This document shows, one piece after another, positions 36,497 through 49,551 of a stretch of 64,000 bases of DNA (within the stretch, counting starts at the first letter, position 1; every line of letters begins with the position of its first letter). A program made the position numbers and the translations under genes. Below the pieces are notes generated by a model. It ran no database searches, had not been told where the DNA came from, and saw only the letters and a list, made by a program, of their open reading frames with translations. The stretch lies in NCBI GenBank assembly GCA_905182995.1, contig CAJJDP010000017.1, forward strand, positions 653,331 through 717,330, given 5' to 3'. The DNA is from Paramecium octaurelia (Eukaryota > Ciliophora > Oligohymenophorea > Peniculida > Parameciidae).

Positions 36497-37943
36497 TCAT
36501 AGTTGTTACAGATTGAAGATCGATTTACGAATGGCTTTTCCTTTGTGTTAGAGAGGTGTAACAGGAGTGATGGGAGAATTTGGCGTATTGTCATCAGTAC
36601 GAGTCAAACTATGGGGACTGAGGTTGTTGAATGAATTTTTGGGACTTAGGAAATTAGAAGTTGGAATAGGAGAACCGTCAAGATGTGGTAATCTCTTTAC
36701 ATTGCTATGTCTTCGAATTTTAAATTGGCATGTCTTAGCTAGCTTCTCCTATACGAACCATTAATGATTGAGTGCCTCTGAAGCACTCAACCTTTTGACT
36801 GGATTCTTGTGCATGAGTCCGAGCAGGAGACTCATCCCATGCTCGCTTAATTTACAATCTTCGAATTTAACTTTTGCATAGTAATTCCTCATTACTACAT
36901 CATCATAATCTTTGCCTTCGAATGGTGATTTGCCAGCAATAAGAATGAACATCAAAATTCCTATGCTGTACACGTCTACTTTGTAATCATAGATTTTATC
37001 CTATAGTAATTCAGGAGCGACGTATCCTGGAGTGCCGCATCTTGTAAATAGGTACTTGCCACTTGGATTGTAATGATCAGCCAATCCAAAATCACAGATG
37101 CAGATGTCTTCTATGTCGTCTTTTTTTCTGAGCATGATATTTTCAGGCTTGATATCTCGGTGTAATATTCCTTATTCATGAATAAATTGGCAAGTTTTTA
37201 ATAATTTGTAAATTAATTTTGAACATTTTTCTTCAGAAAAAGGGGGAGACTTCTTCATGTACTTGTGTAGCTCTCCGCCCTTCAAATATTCAAGAACTAA
37301 GTACAAGTATTCTTCTCCTTCGAAGACTTCGTACATTTTTATTACTGACTCATTTTATAGTTTTCTCATGATAGAAGTTTCTTTAATAATCGATAATTTA
37401 TCGACCTCTTCCTTCAGATCGGATTTCCTGAAGCATTTGATAGCATACTCGTGGCCATCAGTCTTACACACAGCCTTGAAGACCTGAGAATGAAATAATG
37501 AAGTACTTCAGCGAAATTGCCCTGACCTATTTTTTTAAGTAATGAGTATCTTTGGGAGAAGCCTCTCTGGATGCAATACTTTTTGAGGTAGTTGTACCAG
37601 GGTTCCACATCTCCGTACATTTCAAAGCTCTGTTTGTTCTTTAGAAATCTAATTCCTTGGCCAGCTACTGGGTTTTTAATTAGCTCCATGGTAACATTGA
37701 TCAAATTCATCCACTTACGTACTTCCTAAAATGGTGTTACTTTTTCGATAATACTTATTCCTTAAAAAGTAGCAGATAATGGGACATAATCCCAACTTTA
37801 CGTTTCACGAGTTCTCTCTCCTCGTGAATCAACATGTTGTCTTGCAATTCGGTTTGGATGACTTTGGCAGGGAACTGAGTTTATGTCCAGAAGGACTTTT
37901 CCTCAGAGTCATCAAAGAAGGAATCTTTAGTAGTGTAGTCCAT
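36497..37943 (-). CDS. CaMK-like Ser/Thr kinase with N-terminal PH-like domain
   Basis: 464 residues, two introns (37726-37754, 37484-37506). Residues 1-120 look like a PH fold ([20 protein letters not shown], then [20 protein letters not shown] with its C-terminal helix). The kinase domain is intact: glycine loop [12 protein letters not shown], lysine in [27 protein letters not shown] and [12 protein letters not shown]. The tail is Ser/Pro-rich ([15 protein letters not shown]). It has no EF hands, so it is not a CDPK. It resembles the gene at 49552-51044, which has altered catalytic residues. Its start is 49 bp from the start of the divergent ULK-like kinase. Confidence 0.88.
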
Positions 37944-37992
37944 AAAGTTTAATATTAATCGATATAACAAACTAATTAAAATTATATCAGAC
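37944..37992. promoter_or_regulatory. 49-bp shared upstream region of two divergent kinase genes
   Basis: Only 49 bp of AT-rich DNA separate the start codons of the PH-kinase (-) and the ULK-like kinase (+), so both promoters must fit here or extend into coding sequence. No specific motif is claimed. Confidence 0.45.
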
Positions 37993-39781
37993 ATGAAATT
38001 CGCTTAAGTTACTGCAAATTCTTTTTAGTCGAGTAAAATAGTGAAGGTCGAACATTATAGTTACAGTGCCGATGATTAGATCGGATCAGGCTTCAGCAGT
38101 CAAGTGTTCAAAGGCAAAAATGAGAATACAAATGAGACCGTTGCGATAAAAGTATAATTATTATTTGAACTATCAGATTATTGATAGAAGTAAAATAACA
38201 AATGAGGTTGAGGAGTTCCTATTGAATCAAGAAATCAAGGCCTTGTCATTGATGAAATCAGAAAATGTGATTAAAATGTACGATTACTATCACAAGCCAC
38301 AAAGTACTTATATCATAACTGAATATTGCAATTAAGGTAACCTATAAAATCCATGATTGTAGGCAATGTGGGAGAACTAATTAAACGAAAGCAGAGAATC
38401 GATGAAATAGAGGCTATTAAAATAATGAAGCATATCGTCAATGGTTTTAAGGAGTAGGTTGCAAAGGGAGTAATTCACAGAGATTTAAAACCAATCAATA
38501 TTTTGATACGAAATGGCATTCCAAAATTAGCAGATTACGGATTTTCAAAGATGATGAATGCACCTCCAGAAACTATCTACTACAATGTAGGTACAGCATT
38601 ATACATGTCTCCATAAACTATGATTAAAAATATGTATTCTGAAAAAACTGACATCTGGAGTTTGGGAGTCATATTCTATGAGATGTTGTATGGATAAGTT
38701 CCATTTTCAGCTTAGAATGAAAAAGACCTAGCCTAAGTGATATTAAAAACCCACCCATAATTTCCTCCAAATATTCCAGTATCAAAAGAAACGATAGAAT
38801 TCATACTCAAGTGTCTCTCAGTTGATGAATCTAAAAGGTTCTCCTGCAGTGACCTAGAACACCATCCCATCTTCTATCGTAGACACACTATGACTGCCCC
38901 CAGACCCATTGCTGATAGAAATCCTTCTGTTAAAAATCGAGAAAATTATTCTCCCCAAAGAACCACAGAATACCATCACAATCGCAAAATTAATTTTATA
39001 GCATAAACTGCCATGCCCCAATCTGCATTAAAAAGCAGAGAGAGTGTGAGACACTTGACTTAAAATGATGAAGTCATACAGGCATAATTCTAATTCATTG
39101 AATTGATGTTTAGAATCCTAAGAATACTTGATAAACAACTAGTATTCAATCAAGAATTGCAAATCAAATTGAAGTTCCTGATTATCAAAAACATGTTCTT
39201 TAAAACCATATTATTGAGAGAAGTCGTTGAAAAAAAGAAGAATGTCTTGCAATTGTACGAATTCGATATTTACATTGAGACTGTTGGAAAATACCAAAGC
39301 CAAGTCCACGAACTCTATCAAATTGCCAAAGAGTATCATGATAAATAAGTAACCCTCATTGTTATCTTAGTATTAAATGATCGAAAGCAATCACACACTC
39401 AAGCTATCTGTGTTGAGGGATCGAAGTTTCCAAAAAATATACGAAAACTACAAGTCAGTGACTGAAAGCTATGAATTTTATTTACTCTTCAGTACCTTAC
39501 TATAGAGATGCATAAGGGATTTATACAACAAATGCAATTCCAGATTGGCTGGAGCGAATGATTCACAATAATTGCAATTGCAAGATGAGACCATGGTTTA
39601 TGTGTTGGAATAGTTGACCTTCTACTACAGTCTGTTAAGACTGATAATTGAGAATAACAATAACATCTAAATATTTACTAAAAAGGCCTAGATCAGTAGA
39701 ATTCTGTAGGCCTCTCCAGAACAAATTACTAAAAGCAATTTGATGAGCATTAGATAATCGATACAAGAAATGAAAATATGA
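37993..39781 (+). CDS. ULK/ATG1-like Ser/Thr protein kinase
   Basis: 571 residues, three introns (38152-38176, 38337-38362, 39349-39370). The N-terminal kinase domain has IGSGFSSQVFKGKN, the lysine in VAIK, HRDLKPINILI, and DYG in place of DFG (LADYGFSKMM), then GTALYMSPQ (APE reads SPQ) and the C-lobe TDIWSLGVIFYEMLYGQVPF. A 300-residue helical C-terminal region follows. HRD..N and DYG are compatible with activity. The order kinase then helical tail matches ULK/ATG1, which starts autophagy, but ciliates have many ULK-like kinases with other roles. Confidence 0.82.
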
Positions 39782-39824
39782 AAAGAATAACTAATTATAA
39801 ATAAATTATATAAAAGATTTAAAA

Positions 39825-40713
39825 ATGATTAGTGGAGCATTGAGAAGGTCGTTTATTGGCAAAGCTCACTTTGGTCTAGTTTCAGAATACAATAGCAGAG
39901 TCAACTAAAAGTTATACAAAGGAGTTTAAGTATCTGAAGCACCGCAATTTTTCACAACTTCAGCTAGACCAGGAAATTTCGGTGATCATATTGATTTCAA
40001 AGTACAAATGGATAATTGGTTTGATGAAAACAGGTAATGATTGCTTAACGAATTGATCATAGAGTCCATAACGAACACGAGACCGAAATTAAAAGAACAT
40101 AAATATATGCATTAAATGCTGTCTATTATGGTGGATTGCTCTCCTTTGCAAGACTATTTGCAGTAGGTTTAATAGGAAGATTGGACGGATGGAAGAGATA
40201 TGACAGAGACACCTATCTTGAAATGGAGTAATAATTTAGCATAAGTTTTATAGTATTGGAGATTTACCCCCTGGAGAAGTCATGTAAATTGTATGGAATG
40301 GTACACCAGTATTCATTAGAAGATTGACACAATAAGAAATTAAAGATGAAGACAATTTACCAAAAGAGACTATTTTGGATCCCAGGTATTCTAGAAACCT
40401 AAATTTCTAAGCTCTGAGGTTGTGCTTACCAATTGTGGTAATACCAAGGTATTGGTTGTCAGCGCTTTGTGTACTCATTTAGGATGCATACCAATCCCAT
40501 ATTTAGGTGCCTATAATGTACTAAGCAAATGATTAATGATAGGGTTGGGTTTGTATTTGCCATGGTTCAGTGTATGATAAATATGCAAGAGTGAGACAAG
40601 GACCAGCTTTGTAGAATTTGCCATTCATTAATAACTCCATCTACGATGATGTGATTGTCTGTATAGAGGAAATGAAATTCCCCAGAGAACCAAGTTAGAG
40701 ATATTGGACTTGA
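39825..40713 (+). CDS. UQCRFS1: Rieske iron-sulfur protein of the cytochrome bc1 complex
   Basis: 260 residues after four introns (40034-40062, 40228-40253, 40386-40411, 40518-40542). The basic N terminus (MISGALRRSFIGKAHFG) fits mitochondrial import. One membrane helix (YYGGLLSFARLFAVGLIGRL) anchors the domain, and the C-terminal head has the two [2Fe-2S] ligand boxes CTHLGC and CICHGS. The head ends QRYWT. It passes electrons from ubiquinol to cytochrome c1 in complex III of the inner membrane. The intron at 40386-40411 ends TAAG. It converges on RPT1 with a 75-bp gap. Confidence 0.92.
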
Positions 40714-40788
40714 ATGGCAATAATGTTTTTATCTATTATATAACATAAGTTATTTATAACAATCTGCTTTTATTTATGACTATAATAA

Positions 40789-42149
<1,361 letters not shown>

Positions 42150-42316
42150 TACAAAATATTTAAATTAATCCTTATCTGAAATATATATTTAATATTTTCC
42201 ACCCAAATATATCATCATCATTATAATTTACTAATACATCTCATCGTAGGTGCAATCCACTCGATGATTATATTCTATTCCCCATTATGTCTTACTTTTA
42301 TTATTATTAATACGAA

Positions 42317-44622
42317 ATGAATTTATTAAATGAGATCAACAGTCTTATTAAGACATCGCAATATCTCAAAGCCTTGAAACTACTCATAAGATATGAATAC
42401 TAAGATTCTGCAGAAATCTGCATTAAAATTGTCAGAAGATATTCATATGTTTGTAATAAGTTACTTTTCAAGTATTTACTGAAATATGATAAAAAATCAC
42501 ATAAAGTTAAGCCTATCCTTTACAGAGCTTTTGATGCACTCTATCTATGGAGCCAATATTTGCAAAAAGAAGAAACCATCCACAAGGTCTTCACTCCAAA
42601 ACGTTTGAGTTGCATGTCTCCGCAAGCATCCCAAAAGATCATCAATCAAAGGACTAAAGTTAGTAGGAAATGGCTCTTTCAATAAAAACGATTATTTCTG
42701 TAATCCCTGTAGGACACTTTAAAATACCACTATTATTATCTTAAGTTAAGGAAGGAAAATACTTTTGCTTTGCTAATCTTAAAAAAATTTATAGTTGTTA
42801 GTTATTTCAGCGATTGCAATTTTTAACTTCATCAAAAGTCCATCAATAATAGACAAGAGATGCTCATGATCATTGGGTCAGCATACTTTGAAATCAATTC
42901 AATGTAACAAACCATTGATCATCTATATTTATCAATTATTTTAGGACTAGAAAAAACAGTAATTCCCCTTTTCTATTTGAAAGAACAATTGAGAATATCA
43001 TAATCAGATAAGCAATTTTAAAAATAGATTATGAAATCTACTTCCATTGTTGTTGCCTCGATATCTCTATTAGCCAAAGCACATGAATTGAAAGGAGAAA
43101 TTTAAGAAATGCAGACTTGTATTTCATTTTCCAAATTTGTATGTACCATTCTCATTTTCTTTGAAAAATGTTTCGAATTGTAAAAGGTTATTGAATAAAT
43201 TGATAACAATAAACTAGAAACTTATTCCCTTCATCTATAAGAAAATGGAGAGTTAATAAGATTTGCTAAATTTCTAACTGATTATTAAATCCAAAAAAGC
43301 AGCACTAGCTTCACTCCAAGAACATTGTAGGAAGAGTTACTTGAAAAAAGACTAAAGATAGCTGAGTAGCCATAAATCATAGTTAGCAATCATCATTAAA
43401 TTGAAATTGAAGAAACTAACCATTTTCATAAGAAAACCAACAGTGAATTAACTGATACAACCTTAGCATCTGGAAGACCGAGCAAATGTGGAACTGAAAT
43501 TTAGTTTTTTAATGATACTTTAGGATTGACTAGTATTTCAATTTAACAACCCTCAGAATTCTAAAAATACAGGAAATTTACAAAGGTTCATAAGTATAAA
43601 AAAAGTGGAAACAACTTTTTAGCAAAACTTTTATAATTAAGTGAACACAACAAACATGAGGAATATCAGTTATAGGCCAAGTCAATCAAAAAAGAAAGTT
43701 CGTTTAGAACTTTGGAATAAGAAATTAATAATATAATCGATAGAAGACTACCAAGAAACCATGTGCCCTTTGAGTAATCTTAACTCTTATGCAATAAATT
43801 AATTAAGTAAGAATCTGAGCAAAGAAAAGAATTTCCATTTGCTTATGATATGTTAAAATTTAAATAAGAATTTGGAAGCGGTCTATGCATTTTAGAAGAA
43901 AACATTTAAGAAGTAAATGCTCTAAATTTATTATTTAGTTTAACAAACATTTTGAATTTAATGTTTTAATGTACTTTGATTACCTAACTTAAAGTAAGGA
44001 GAGTGCAATGAGTAATTTGAAATACAATTAAAACTTTTCTAAACTAAGATTGGCTGAATAAAAATTGATATAATCAAGGAATCTGGTTTTAAAAAAGTAG
44101 GTTGAGTCCATTCAATAAGAAAAAGAAGAGGAAAAAAAGAAGGACACAGAGAATGAAACTTAAGCGAATTTATTATTTGAAACTGTTTAAAAGAGGAAGA
44201 CTATGCTTTTTAACATTCTAGGTGCGAATGATACTCCAATGAAAACTCCATAAACAAATGAAAGCAAAGTGTAAAAATATGAAAAAAATGTCTTTAAATT
44301 CCCTTCTACAAATACAACACCAAAAAACAATTCTTTATCTGAATAAATACGACAATTTAGTGCATAAAGAGAAAAACAAATATCATAACAATATTTTAAT
44401 AAAGCCTAAACGACAATCAAGGCTCAACTATTAGAGAGTGAATTTTTGATCGAATAAAAATAGAATCTTAAAAACTATTCTGAACCTCCTGAATTATTAT
44501 TAACTAAATTGGGAAATAATGATGAGTTGGCTAATTCGGTAAAACACTTGAAAGCATCAGGATTTTAAAAGATCTTATTAAAAAAAAGGAAGACAACAAA
44601 ACTGGCTTCTACAAAGTTGTGA
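42317..44622 (+). CDS. Large helical protein of unknown function
   Basis: 759 residues, one intron (43913-43938). The N-terminal 300 residues are helical and aromatic/basic with a TPR-like rhythm (SLIKTSQYLKALKLLIRYEY, then MIIGSAYFEINSMQQTIDHL). The middle is Ser/Thr/Gln-rich and probably disordered. The C-terminal third is a charged coiled coil (KKQVESIQQEKEEEKKKDT). No catalytic motif or membrane segment is visible. It may be a TPR-type scaffold. It converges on the potassium-channel gene with a 142-bp gap. Confidence 0.65.
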
Positions 44623-44764
44623 CTTTGGAATTAAAAGTTGATTACAATATATTACATATTTTTATGCTAATTCTAATGAATAAAATTAGGATAAACTTTA
44701 GTATTGATTTAATTCAAAAAACCAAGAATACTTTCTATTATATTTAGACTTTATAAGATATTAT

Positions 44765-47685
44765 TCAAGATTTGGTTTAGCTAATATGCTTTATTGATTG
44801 AGATCTTGCAAATGATTTTCTCAATCTCTTTCTCTTTAGTTTTAATGGTAACTTTTTATTTACTTTTTTCAATTTCCCAACTACTATTTCCAAATTAAAT
44901 CGAGTGTCATAAAATTCCATTTATTTTTGTGTATCAATATCGCATTCTTTAGATGCCATAATTTTAGCAATATCCATTTCAATAAATTGTACTTGATCCA
45001 CATCAAATGTTCTCACAAGTTGTGCTGAATGCTAGGCTTAGGGTGTTATTTATCCTTGTTATTATTGGGTCTATAATGTAAGAGCAATTGTTTATTAAAA
45101 CTGGGTTTGTAAAGGGTCATCATCTGCCCTTTCACTTTATTCAAGTTTCATCTAATTTAAGATTAAGGTGGCTCTTTTAGCACTGGATTTATATTTTCTT
45201 TCTTATTGCACATATTCTCTCTCAATTTAGCCGGAGTTTCTATTTTATTAACCCACTTTTTAAATAGAAATTCTAGTCTGTTTTTTTTTTGATTTCATAG
45301 ATTAAGAATCTTTATTATTATCTGAGACTTTCCTTCTCGAATCTCTTCGAATTTGTAACTGATTTTAAGATTTAATTGGTTTATACTCTGATTCATTATC
45401 AGAATTAGTCAAACTAGGTTCCATATCTTCATAAGCAGAATCCTATTAGAAATTGAATTTGTTTGATATAATGAATTCTGAATTGGGTCCAATCTCATTT
45501 AATAATCCTTAATATGCGCAGTAGTTAAATACTGTAGATTATTAGTTTCTTAATTATCCTAAGGAGTTCTATTAAATAGTAATTAATTTACATTACATTA
45601 TGAAGTCTCTCTTCTAATCTAGACCGCATTTTATACACTCTATGTTACTTTTCATCATGATCATTTTTTTTAAATAATCTTAAACTATTTGGTGTATAGA
45701 ATACGAAAGGACATTTGATGAAATCGTGATTCTGATGACACAATTCACATCCTCCCATTTTGACTCTTCCACCAAACTCTATTTGATGTTTAACCTAGTA
45801 GAAGTGTTCTCTATCTTCTTGATTATATTTGAGTAGATCTTGTAGATCATCATATGTAATGTAGGCTAACTTTGAGAATTTAATTGCTCTGGTTGAAAAC
45901 AAAGCTGGGTGTTGAGAAATGAATGACTTTTCATCAATAGCTTAATTTCTCGAATAGATTTTAATGGTTTTATTGTTACTTATATAGGCTTCTACTTCTC
46001 CTTTGAGTATGAAGTAAATCTTGTCAACTTTTTATCTAATCATTAATTTGTAATTACCCTTTAACAGAGATAATTTCTTCTGGCACGAATGATTATTCTT
46101 TAACTAGAATGCACAACTTTTCAATGAATTGAGCAGAAAAGTTTTGCCTGATTAATTTAGAAGCACATAACATATTTTTGTAAAAATCAATCTTTACTTC
46201 CTTATTTAGGCTTCCAGATAAATGATACATCAGTTTTTCACATTCTGATTCTTAATCTCTTTCTTGTTTCAAAAAATATTCAAAGAACTTCTTTACTTTC
46301 ACTTACAAATCCTTATTCAATCCTCTTTTCTTAAGAAAAGAATCAATCACTGTCATTCTATCTCTCAAATAATTTTTATTCTCACTCATTTAAGCAAAAA
46401 TAGACCCAATACTTGAAATTGTGTATCCAAATATAATTGAACTTAAAAGAGTTACAAAAATTACAAATATCTTCTCGTATTGAGTAACCTATTCGATAAT
46501 TATGAGACTCATACTGGTATAATATCTCCATAACCAATGGTCAATGTTGTTATACAAGCCCAATAAAAACTTGTAATGTATCTGGCCTACCAATTATCCT
46601 CGACCAAATTTGCTCTTTGAATCCATGTGTTTTCTTCAAAGGATGATTCTTAGATTGCTATGAAATGCCAAATACAAGCTATAATGTGTGATGCAAACAA
46701 GAAAGTTGACATCAATGAGATTATATCAACAGCGGATGCAAAATTTACTCTGAGATTCATAGTTTCAACAATGTTTTCGAAAATATACATAACCTTAAAG
46801 GATAATACAATTAAGTACTCTGGACACTCTAAATAGCAACACAAATTCTATATATGGAACATTAGATCGACCGATCATAAACGGTATGAGAACTATAAAA
46901 TCAAGAGCAAATTTGCCTTTCAAATAGTGTTTGAAAATCTATCCTCGATTCAATACTAACACTCCTCTTGAGTAATAGGCCACATTAAAATTTAGCATTA
47001 TTTCAAATACAAAGACATATTAAGGCAAGGTGTCTAAAAATAAATTTGCTCCATCAACCACACTTATTTCAAATGAAATCTTAAGAGGTATATAGAGGAT
47101 GTTTATTAGAAGTATGAAAAAGACTAAAACATCCCAATAAAGCTTATATGAATTATCAGGTTTTATTGGTTTAATAATTGATGAAAAAACCTGAAAAAAG
47201 CCGAGGTACTATTTAATTTTTGTCTATATTAATTCCTTAGAATAATTAGATAATTTACTATTGAACCTTTCTTAGTCTTGCCTCTAATTAATTTTTGTGT
47301 TAAATAAAAGTTAAAATCAGAAGCTTAATCTCCAATAACTTTGAATTGCCTGTGGTCTAAATAACGTAATTTAAATTTATCCGAATTAGTCAATAGATAA
47401 GTAACAAATCGAGCGACAAGAACTATAATGTTCAAGGCTCTATCCTTCCAGACCTTGTTTTTAAATCCTTATTTGGCTTCAAATTCATCCGAATCTTAAG
47501 AGAGAATGCTCTATTCACTAACTTCTCGGGAGAGCTTTATTTTATCTAGCATTGTGAGTTGCGATTGTTTCATCTTAAAGTTATTTAAGAATTCATCATC
47601 TTGAATGATACTGTCAAATTTTACTCATGTACACAATAGAGCTTGCCATGTTAGGGCTTGAAAGCGGTTCTTCGTACACAGACAT
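44765..47685 (-). CDS. Voltage-gated-type potassium channel with cyclic-nucleotide-binding-like tail
   Basis: Roughly 900 residues with six or more 22-28-nt introns. After a polar N terminus come six TM segments (LYWDVLVFFILLINILYIPL, FVFEIMLNFNVAYYS, FALDFIVLIPFMIG, then MSTFLFASHIIACIWHF). The pore helix FYWACITTLTI runs into the potassium filter GYGD (46524-46535). An S6/C-linker and a CNBD-like region follow (KVDKIYFILKGEVEAYI). A Cys/His cluster, CELCHQNHDFIKC, sits after the CNBD, then a long Gln/Ser-rich tail. The shape fits the ciliate EAG/CNG-like K+ channels that shape ciliary membrane potential. Not every splice site was fixed. Confidence 0.85.
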
Positions 47686-47825
47686 AAAAATTAAATAATT
47701 AAAATTGAATATTCATAACTTAATGGCAATGCTACTTTCATTATTAATAGCTGTACAAACACTATTAAAAATATATAAATAGTAAATAAGTTGATTGGAT
47801 TAATATAAATTTTATTTCTTAACAA

Positions 47826-48849
47826 ATGATCAATATGACAACTAAAAGAGAGGAAAGCTTTCTGACCACAAAAGTATCTGATCGCGTGATTACAGTTGAA
47901 AACGAATAAAGATCGACTTATAACTTTGTTAGAAGAAATTATTTGACAACTACATTTGCCACATTAGCAAACAGACAAACTAATGGAGTCTATAATGTTG
48001 CTTTCAATACCCCATGTTGCCAACCTTGTCCATAGCCTTGTCCACAACCTTAAGCAATGCCCATGCCAATTTATATTCCAATGCCATATCCATAATAATG
48101 TGAAAAGGAGTGCCATTGTGAAGAAGAAGAATAATATAAGGAGGAAGTTCTTATATTGAGACAAAGAGTGGCTGAATTATTAAACAGATAGCCATAAGTA
48201 AAAGTCGAAAAAGAGACAGTCAAAGTTGAAAATACAACTAGAGTATTCTAGCAATTTAAATTTTTAGATAGCAGATTTGTCTATGGAAATAGAAAGATTA
48301 AAAATAAATCTGAGAAATGAATAGGATAGGTTGAGATAAAAGGAAGGAGAATATATGGAATTGAGAAGTGATAATTCATCATAATCTTTGAAAGATAGGT
48401 TGGCAATCTTAGAAGTATTTCATTTTAATAAAATAGAGTTAATTATACAATTCAAAATTGGAGTTAGAAAAACTATAAGGCCTTCTTCAATAGAAGCTTT
48501 AAGAATTAGATGAATGGGAATAAAGATATCACCATATGGAAAGTACTGTTACTGTAGAGAGTACTGAAACTGTGACTTTGACTAATGTAATCTCTTATTC
48601 TCTATGAAGGAAGTTGAAGTTTGGAAGTCAAGATTTAAGAAATTAAACAATGACTATTTTGAAACATAAGAAAAATTGATTATGGCATAAGCTGAATTAG
48701 AAGCACTTAAAAAGGGCGGTGTCACTGAAGTTAAATCTGTGACTGTCCAATAGAATGTGACTAGTTCCTCTGTAAACAGAGTAATTGAACAATCCTCAAG
48801 AGGATCTAGAATCGTTGATCCAAATCTGGTTGGAAAACTATATCCCTGA
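47826..48849 (+). CDS. Cortical-type coiled-coil protein with Cys/Pro-rich segment
   Basis: 317 residues, three introns (48244-48268, 48415-48436, 48587-48609). After a polar head is a Cys/Pro/Gln segment (PCCQPCPQPCPQPQAMPMPI) and a Met/Pro/Tyr stretch, then a Cys/Glu knot (CEKECHCEEEE). Short Val/Lys/Glu repeats (VKVEKETVKVEN) lead into a coiled coil with Thr/Val-rich spacers (VTVESTETVTLT). Val-Lys-Glu repeats and Cys/Pro ends recall alveolins and articulins of the ciliate epiplasm, but the match is compositional. The next feature is the tRNA. Confidence 0.6.
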
Positions 48850-48917
48850 AGTTTTTGAATCACAATTGAAAAGACAATATAAAACATATTAATATAAAAT
48901 TATTTATAAAAAAAAAA

Positions 48918-48989
48918 AGGACCTACTTGGATTCGAACCAAGGTCTTGAGGGTTAAAGCCTCAGGTACTAACCACTATACGATAGATCC
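48918..48989 (-). tRNA. tRNA-Gln with UUA anticodon (reads UAA as glutamine)
   Basis: On the minus strand the gene starts GGATCTA and ends TAGGTCC plus discriminator T, giving a full 7-bp acceptor stem with one G-T pair. The anticodon stem TGAGG/CCTCA closes the loop CTTTAAC, whose positions 34-36 are TTA. The T arm GGTTCGAATCC is canonical (box B) and TAGTGGTTAGTA forms the D region (box A). A run of T follows at once (48910-48917), the pol III terminator. UUA pairs with UAA, a stop elsewhere but Gln in ciliates, and may read UAG by wobble. It closely resembles the Tetrahymena tRNA-Gln(UmUA) as I recall it. Confidence 0.95.
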
Positions 48990-49085
48990 TATAGTTATTC
49001 TTTTAGCTACCCAAAACTATTTCAATATATCTATTTACAAAGAATACATAATTTATTATAAGAGAAATAATAATTAATATAAATT

Positions 49086-49445
49086 ACTATTGACTCTGTT
49101 AAATTTGAATTGGATCACACTATTATCATACACAATCAAGGCACTAGAAGAAATAGTACTCTCAGTACTAAATAAGGATAAGTTTCAAATAATAATAATA
49201 TTGAAAAGATAATTTTTTCAATAATTTCATAAATTGACTAAATTACAGAAGTATAAAAATTTGTTCTATTTTGTATTAATACAGACTTAAATTATGTTAG
49301 TATTGATTATTGTGGTTTAAATCACAATAGATCTTTTAATGATAAACCTGTTGAATTGCAAAAAATTGATCGATTAGAGTTGGAGACAGATATTTATGCT
49401 TTAATCATCAACAATTCAATTATCTTATTCTCTAACAATTTTTGA
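49086..49445 (+). pseudogene. Start-less ORF of about 120 codons
   Basis: A protein-like frame (LELETDIYALIINNSIILF) runs to TGA 49443-49445 but has no in-frame ATG anywhere, and no ATG lies between it and the tRNA, so no upstream exon is available. The content (FVLFCINTDLNYVSIDYCGL) looks like a real fold. Probably the surviving 3' end of a truncated gene. The family is not recognised. Confidence 0.4.
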
Positions 49446-49551
49446 TATATTCGTTTATATATACACAAATAATTGAGAATAAAAATGATAAAATGTTTAT
49501 AAATCTTGTAATTAATCAAAAAAAAGAATTGTTAAATTATTCAATCAATCC

